DNA from: Yersinia massiliensis
Lineage (GTDB): Bacteria > Pseudomonadota > Gammaproteobacteria > Enterobacterales > Enterobacteriaceae
Direction of reading: 5' to 3'
DNA length: 64,000 nt
Assembly (NCBI RefSeq): GCF_003048255.1
Contig: NZ_CP028487.1
Span: 1,302,001 to 1,366,000, forward strand
Shown here: positions 59,283-64,000 of the stretch, piece after piece
Layout of the letters: each line of letters begins with the position of its first letter
How positions within the stretch are numbered: the stretch's first letter is position 1
The notes under the pieces: generated by a model
What the model was told of the DNA's origin: nothing
Databases searched by the model: none
The model's input: only the letters and a program-made list of their open reading frames with translations
Program-made: the position numbers and the translations under genes

Positions 59283-61562
59283 ATGGACGAACAATTGAAA
59301 CAGAGTGCACTTGATTTCCACCAATTCCCCACACCAGGGAAGATTCAAGTGTCACCCACCAAACCGCTCGCGACCCAACGGGATTTGGCGCTGGCATACT
59401 CTCCCGGCGTGGCAGCCCCTTGTTTGGAAATTGCGGCTGATCCTTCTGCCGCCTACAAATACACGGCGCGTGGCAATTTGGTTGCCGTCATTTCCAACGG
59501 TACAGCCGTGCTGGGGCTTGGGAATATTGGCGCGCTAGCCGGTAAACCGGTGATGGAAGGCAAAGGCGTTCTGTTTAAAAAATTCTCCGGCGTCGATGTC
59601 TTTGATATCGAAATCGATGAACACGATCCTGACAAACTGATTGATATTATCGCCTCGCTGGAACCGACTTTTGGCGGCATCAATCTGGAAGATATCAAAG
59701 CACCCGAGTGTTTTTATATTGAGCAGAAATTACGTGAGCGCATGAAGATCCCCGTATTCCATGATGACCAGCATGGTACTGCGATTATCTGTACCGCTGC
59801 GGTGCTCAATGGCTTGCGGGTGGTGAATAAAGACATCAGCGATGTAAAACTGGTGGTATCTGGAGCGGGTGCCGCGTCAATTGCGTGTCTAAACCTGCTG
59901 GTTGCGTTGGGATTAAAACATCACAACATCACTGTTTGCGATTCTAAAGGCGTGATCTATAAGGGCCGTGAAGCCAATATGGCGGAAACCAAAGCCGTTT
60001 ACGCCATTGAGGATAAAGGCCAGCGCACGTTGGGTGATGCCATGCCGGGCGCGGATATTTTCCTCGGCTGTTCCGGCCCAGGCGTCCTCACCCAAGACAT
60101 GGTAAAAACCATGGCAGCTAGCCCACTGATTCTGGCGCTGGCGAACCCAGAGCCTGAAATTTTGCCGCCACTGGCAAAAGCAGTGCGCCCAGATGCGATC
60201 ATCTGCACCGGTCGTTCGGATTACCCGAATCAGGTCAATAACGTTCTCTGCTTCCCGTTTATCTTCCGTGGCGCGCTCGATGTGGGTGCCACCACCATTA
60301 ACGAAGAGATGAAACTGGCTTGTGTGCATGCCATTGCTGACTTAGCACTGGCTGAGCAGAGTGATGTGGTGGCATCAGCCTATGGTGAGCAAGATCTTTC
60401 CTTTGGCCCTGAATACATTATTCCGAAACCATTCGATCCCCGTCTGATTGTCAAAATTGCGCCCGCTGTCGCCAAAGCCGCGATGGATTCCGGTGTCGCA
60501 ACGCGACCTATCACTGACTTTAATGCGTACATAGAAAAACTGACGGAATTCGTCTACAAAACCAACCTGTTTATGAAGCCGATCTTCTCGCAAGCGAAGA
60601 AAGAGATGAAACGGGTCGTGTTGGCGGAAGGGGAAGAAGAGCGCGTACTGCACGCGACCCAAGAGCTGATTTCGCAAGGGCTGGCTTACCCTATCTTGAT
60701 TGGCCGTCCAGGTGTGATTGAAACTCGCCTGAAGAAATTGGGCCTGCAAATTGCCATCGGGACAGATTTCGAAGTGGTCAACAATGAGTCTGACCCGCGC
60801 TTTAACGAATATTGGCATGAATACTATCAAATCATGAAGCGCCGTGGTGTCTCGCAGGAACAGGCTCGTCGTGCCGTGATTGGCAATCCGACGCTGATTG
60901 GAGCCATCATGGTGCATCGCGGCGAAGCTGACGCGATGATTTGCGGCACAATTGGTACCTATCATGAACATTATGATGTGGTCGAGAAAGTGTTTGGCTT
61001 CCGCGAGGGTGCTCATGTGGCGGGGGCAATGAATGCGCTGTTACTGCCAAGCGGTAACACCTTTATTGCTGATACTTACGTGAACGATGATCCTACCCCT
61101 GAGCAGTTGGCGGAGATCACCTTAATGGCAGCGGAAACCGTGCGCCGCTTCGGTATCGAGCCGAAAGTTGCATTGTTATCTCACTCCAGCTTTGGCTCTT
61201 CTGATTGTCCAGCCGCGCGTAAAATGCGCCGGACATTGGAACTGGTTAATCAGATGGCCCCAGAACTGGAAATTGACGGTGAGATGCATGGCGATGCGGC
61301 GTTAGTGGAAAGTATCCGTCATAACCTGATGCCGGACAGCCCATTGAAAGGGGCGGCAAATATTCTGATTATGCCGAATATGGAAGCGGCACGAATCAGT
61401 TATAACCTGCTGCGTGTGACCTCTTCGGAAGGCGTGACTGTTGGGCCAGTATTAATGGGCGTCTCAAAACCGATTCATATTTTGACGCAGATTGCCTCGG
61501 TGCGGCGTATCGTCAATATGGTGGCGTTAGCCGTGGTGGAGGCGCAAACCCAGCCGTTGTAA
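59283..61562 (+). CDS. maeB: NADP-dependent malic enzyme MaeB
   Basis: The 759-residue protein starts [22 protein letters not shown] with AAGGGAACC before the ATG; a frame extending 23 codons upstream is rejected. Residues ~1-430 form the malic enzyme ([13 protein letters not shown] type metal/substrate region and NADP fold [15 protein letters not shown]). The C-terminal ~330 residues form a phosphotransacetylase-like domain with a regulatory role, as in E. coli MaeB (759). It decarboxylates malate to pyruvate, making NADPH. Confidence 0.97.
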   Translation: MDEQLKQSALDFHQFPTPGKIQVSPTKPLATQRDLALAYSPGVAAPCLEIAADPSAAYKYTARGNLVAVISNGTAVLGLGNIGALAGKPVMEGKGVLFKKFSGVDVFDIEIDEHDPDKLIDIIASLEPTFGGINLEDIKAPECFYIEQKLRERMKIPVFHDDQHGTAIICTAAVLNGLRVVNKDISDVKLVVSGAGAASIACLNLLVALGLKHHNITVCDSKGVIYKGREANMAETKAVYAIEDKGQRTLGDAMPGADIFLGCSGPGVLTQDMVKTMAASPLILALANPEPEILPPLAKAVRPDAIICTGRSDYPNQVNNVLCFPFIFRGALDVGATTINEEMKLACVHAIADLALAEQSDVVASAYGEQDLSFGPEYIIPKPFDPRLIVKIAPAVAKAAMDSGVATRPITDFNAYIEKLTEFVYKTNLFMKPIFSQAKKEMKRVVLAEGEEERVLHATQELISQGLAYPILIGRPGVIETRLKKLGLQIAIGTDFEVVNNESDPRFNEYWHEYYQIMKRRGVSQEQARRAVIGNPTLIGAIMVHRGEADAMICGTIGTYHEHYDVVEKVFGFREGAHVAGAMNALLLPSGNTFIADTYVNDDPTPEQLAEITLMAAETVRRFGIEPKVALLSHSSFGSSDCPAARKMRRTLELVNQMAPELEIDGEMHGDAALVESIRHNLMPDSPLKGAANILIMPNMEAARISYNLLRVTSSEGVTVGPVLMGVSKPIHILTQIASVRRIVNMVALAVVEAQTQPL

Positions 61563-61594
61563 TTACGCGTTGCTCCATTCAGTCAGTTAACAAA

Positions 61595-61780
61595 AACCCG
61601 CCTTGTGCGGGTTGAGATAGCTGACAAGGTGCTCATTGCGGAGAGGACAAATAGATCGTAAAGACGCCGTAAAATCATCCCTGATGGCGCGGACGCTTTA
61701 CTCTTCTACCTGTCCTCACCGTTCCAGACCGAGTCATCGGTATTGGTCAGCAGTCTGAACCCGCCTTGTGCGGGTTTTTT
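61595..61780 (+). ncRNA. Structured element between two identical hairpins after maeB (candidate sRNA or palindromic repeat)
   Basis: AACCCGCCTTGTGCGGGTT occurs at 61595-61613 without a T-run and again at 61758-61776 followed by TTTTTT, a good terminator. Between them lies a long imperfect stem-loop: GAGGACA (61643-61649) pairs with TGTCCTC (61711-61717), TAGA/TCTA and GTAAAG/CTTTAC continue inward, then CGCC/GGCG, and ATCA-tccc-TGAT closes the tip. This could be a processed 3'UTR RNA or a palindromic mobile repeat. No known RNA family was recognised. Confidence 0.4.
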
Positions 61781-61801
61781 CTTTGCGGATAAACCTTTCT
61801 T

Positions 61802-62256
61802 TCAGCGAGCTTTGCGGGCCTGCTGTAGCCACTTATCTAATTCATTGGCAAATTGCTGACGATCCCGCTGATTAAGGGTATTGGGGCCACCGGTCTGAAT
61901 GCCGCTCGCGCGCATGGTGTCCATAAAGTCACGCATATTCAAACGCTCACGGATGGTATCTGGGGTGTAGCGCTCACCGCGCGGATTGAGCGCAATACCG
62001 CCTTTTTCAATCACCTCGGCTGCCAATGGAATATCAGCTGTAATCACCAGATCGTCTTTTTCCACCCGCTGCACAATCTCGTTATCGGCAACGTCAAAGC
62101 CAGAAGCGACCTGCAAAGTACGAATAAACTTTGAAGGCGGCGTTTTTAGCGGCTGGTTTGCCACCAGTGTCACCATCATGCCGGTACGATCCGCGGCGCG
62201 AAACAGCACCTCTTTAATCACATTCGGACAGGCATCCGCATCAACCCAAATTTGCA

Positions 62257-62257
<1 letters not shown>
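61802..62257 (-). CDS. yaiI: UPF0178 (DUF188) family protein YaiI
   Basis: The 151-residue protein [23 protein letters not shown] has the NYN/PIN-like pattern of DUF188 (DADACP near the N-terminus, [29 protein letters not shown] with acidic residues, and [23 protein letters not shown]). It probably has a PIN-like nuclease fold, but activity is not established. The ATG overlaps the hemF stop (TGATG), so translational coupling is likely. The longer frame to 62284 lies inside hemF and is rejected. Confidence 0.9.
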
Positions 62258-63204
<947 letters not shown>

Positions 63205-63377
63205 CTAGAAATGTTCAGGGGCTAAGTATACCTCGATCTCCCTTGATTGTTGTACCGTCAGTGTGGATTAATCCCCTCAGTAGGCCTTTCTGACTTGAAG
63301 TGACAAGGGGTTAGCTGTAATCGTCATTATTTTGGGTATAATCAAAACGTCCATTTTATTCAACGGTGCGAACATCC

Positions 63378-63803
63378 ATGGAAATCCGCGTATTTCAGCA
63401 AGACGATTTTGAAGAGGTAATTCTGCTGTGGGAGCATTGCGACTTGCTGCGGCCTTGGAACGATCCGGAAATGGATATTGAACGTAAGCTGAATCATGAT
63501 CCCGAGTTGTTTTTAGTTGCCGAGGTCAGCGGGGCAATCGTCGGCTCAGTGATGGGCGGTTATGACGGGCACCGTGGCTCGGCTTATTATCTGGGGGTCC
63601 ACCCTGATTTCCGTGGCCGTGGCTTTGCCAATGCGCTGATCAGCCGCCTCGAGAAAAAGCTCATTGCCCGCGGCTGCCCGAAACTCAATATCATGGTGCG
63701 CGAAGATAATGACGCGGTGATCGGCATGTATGAAAAACTCGATTACGAAACCCAAGATAGCATCATGCTGGGCAAGCGGCTGATTGTGGATCAGGAGTAT
63801 TAA
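63378..63803 (+). CDS. ypeA: GNAT-family acetyltransferase YpeA
   Basis: The 141-residue protein starts [34 protein letters not shown] and has the acetyl-CoA loop [22 protein letters not shown] (residues ~73-94) and [19 protein letters not shown] at the C-terminus. It matches E. coli YpeA (141); the substrate is unknown. An in-frame GTG four codons upstream is not used. It is divergent from hemF, an arrangement common in enterics near hemF. Confidence 0.9.
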   Translation: MEIRVFQQDDFEEVILLWEHCDLLRPWNDPEMDIERKLNHDPELFLVAEVSGAIVGSVMGGYDGHRGSAYYLGVHPDFRGRGFANALISRLEKKLIARGCPKLNIMVREDNDAVIGMYEKLDYETQDSIMLGKRLIVDQEY

Positions 63804-64000
63804 TCTCGTCTGATACGCTATAACTCTAAACGCCATTTCAATGCGTCATAGCTAGGCGCATCTATTTTATTACTTGGCCCCGATCTACCTACCTCTGGCA
63901 GTTAATACCCCAACTGGCGATGTGCTGAACCATCGTATCGCCAAATTTATGATGTCTTTTTAGCGAGAGCTTTTGCTGAAATTGATATTCTATTTTTCGC

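Noticed and set aside
60375..61016. 213-codon frame antisense to maeB
   Set aside because: It is a shadow of maeB codons, with no RBS and no recognisable motif.
63804..64000. Gene at the right edge
   Set aside because: The last 197 bp show no convincing start or family motif; any gene must lie beyond the window.

Overview
The window looks like chromosomal DNA of a Yersinia species, most likely an environmental or enterocolitica-type lineage rather than a distant enteric. Nearly every core protein is a close match to its E. coli counterpart, but the gene order and gene set differ: mgtE next to yfgG-ppx-ppk, a second pstCAB set beside ppk, napFDABC without napGH, and an M15 peptidase beside dapE. 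The species assignment is inference. No rRNA, tRNA, CRISPR, prophage or insertion sequence was recognised.

Layout. 1-4445: a chaperone-usher fimbrial operon on the minus strand (major subunit, chaperone, usher, and a tip-subunit-like protein cut by the window edge). 4985-9843: the Hsp70-like yegD and the diguanylate cyclase dgcE. 10079-15742: mgtE, yfgG, ppx and ppk, with pstC-pstA-pstB (16107-20801) facing away from ppk across a region holding a three-unit Pho box. 20867-24295: speG, purMN and upp, the last two divergent around a PurR operator and a UTP-sensing upp start region. 24340-33987: uraA, hda (CTG start), yfgD, bepA, perM, bcp, gcvR, dapA, bamC, purC. 34210-40864: ypfJ, a DUF441 gene, tmcA, ypfH, ypfN, an M15 peptidase, dapE and yffB.

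40900-47950 is an accessory block lying between yffB and ypfM, which are neighbours in E. coli. It carries an AT-rich LysR regulator, an AT-rich LuxR-type protein with a damaged receiver domain, a TPR protein and a three-gene ABC importer. 47955-48797 holds a family of about 125-bp repeats, one copy on one side of the 20-codon gene ypfM and four in tandem on the other, running up to the acrD stop codon. Related copies form the leader of yfgG, and fragments lie upstream of purM and inside the 3' end of nudK.

52136-58374: a small winged-helix protein, narP, and the periplasmic nitrate reductase operon napFDABC. Its upstream region has a ModE-type palindrome followed by an FNR-type site. 58486-63803: nudK, maeB (followed by an unusual structured intergenic element), yaiI, hemF and ypeA.

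How it fits together: phosphate uptake and polyphosphate turnover are adjacent and probably share PhoB control on the transport side. Nucleotide synthesis and salvage (purMN, upp-uraA, purC) sit in one neighbourhood. narP lies next to its likely target nap. No wholly new multi-gene system was found. The best leads are the repeat family and its invasion of gene ends, the LysR/LuxR-like accessory block, the structured element after maeB, and the enlarged pstC/pstA pair.
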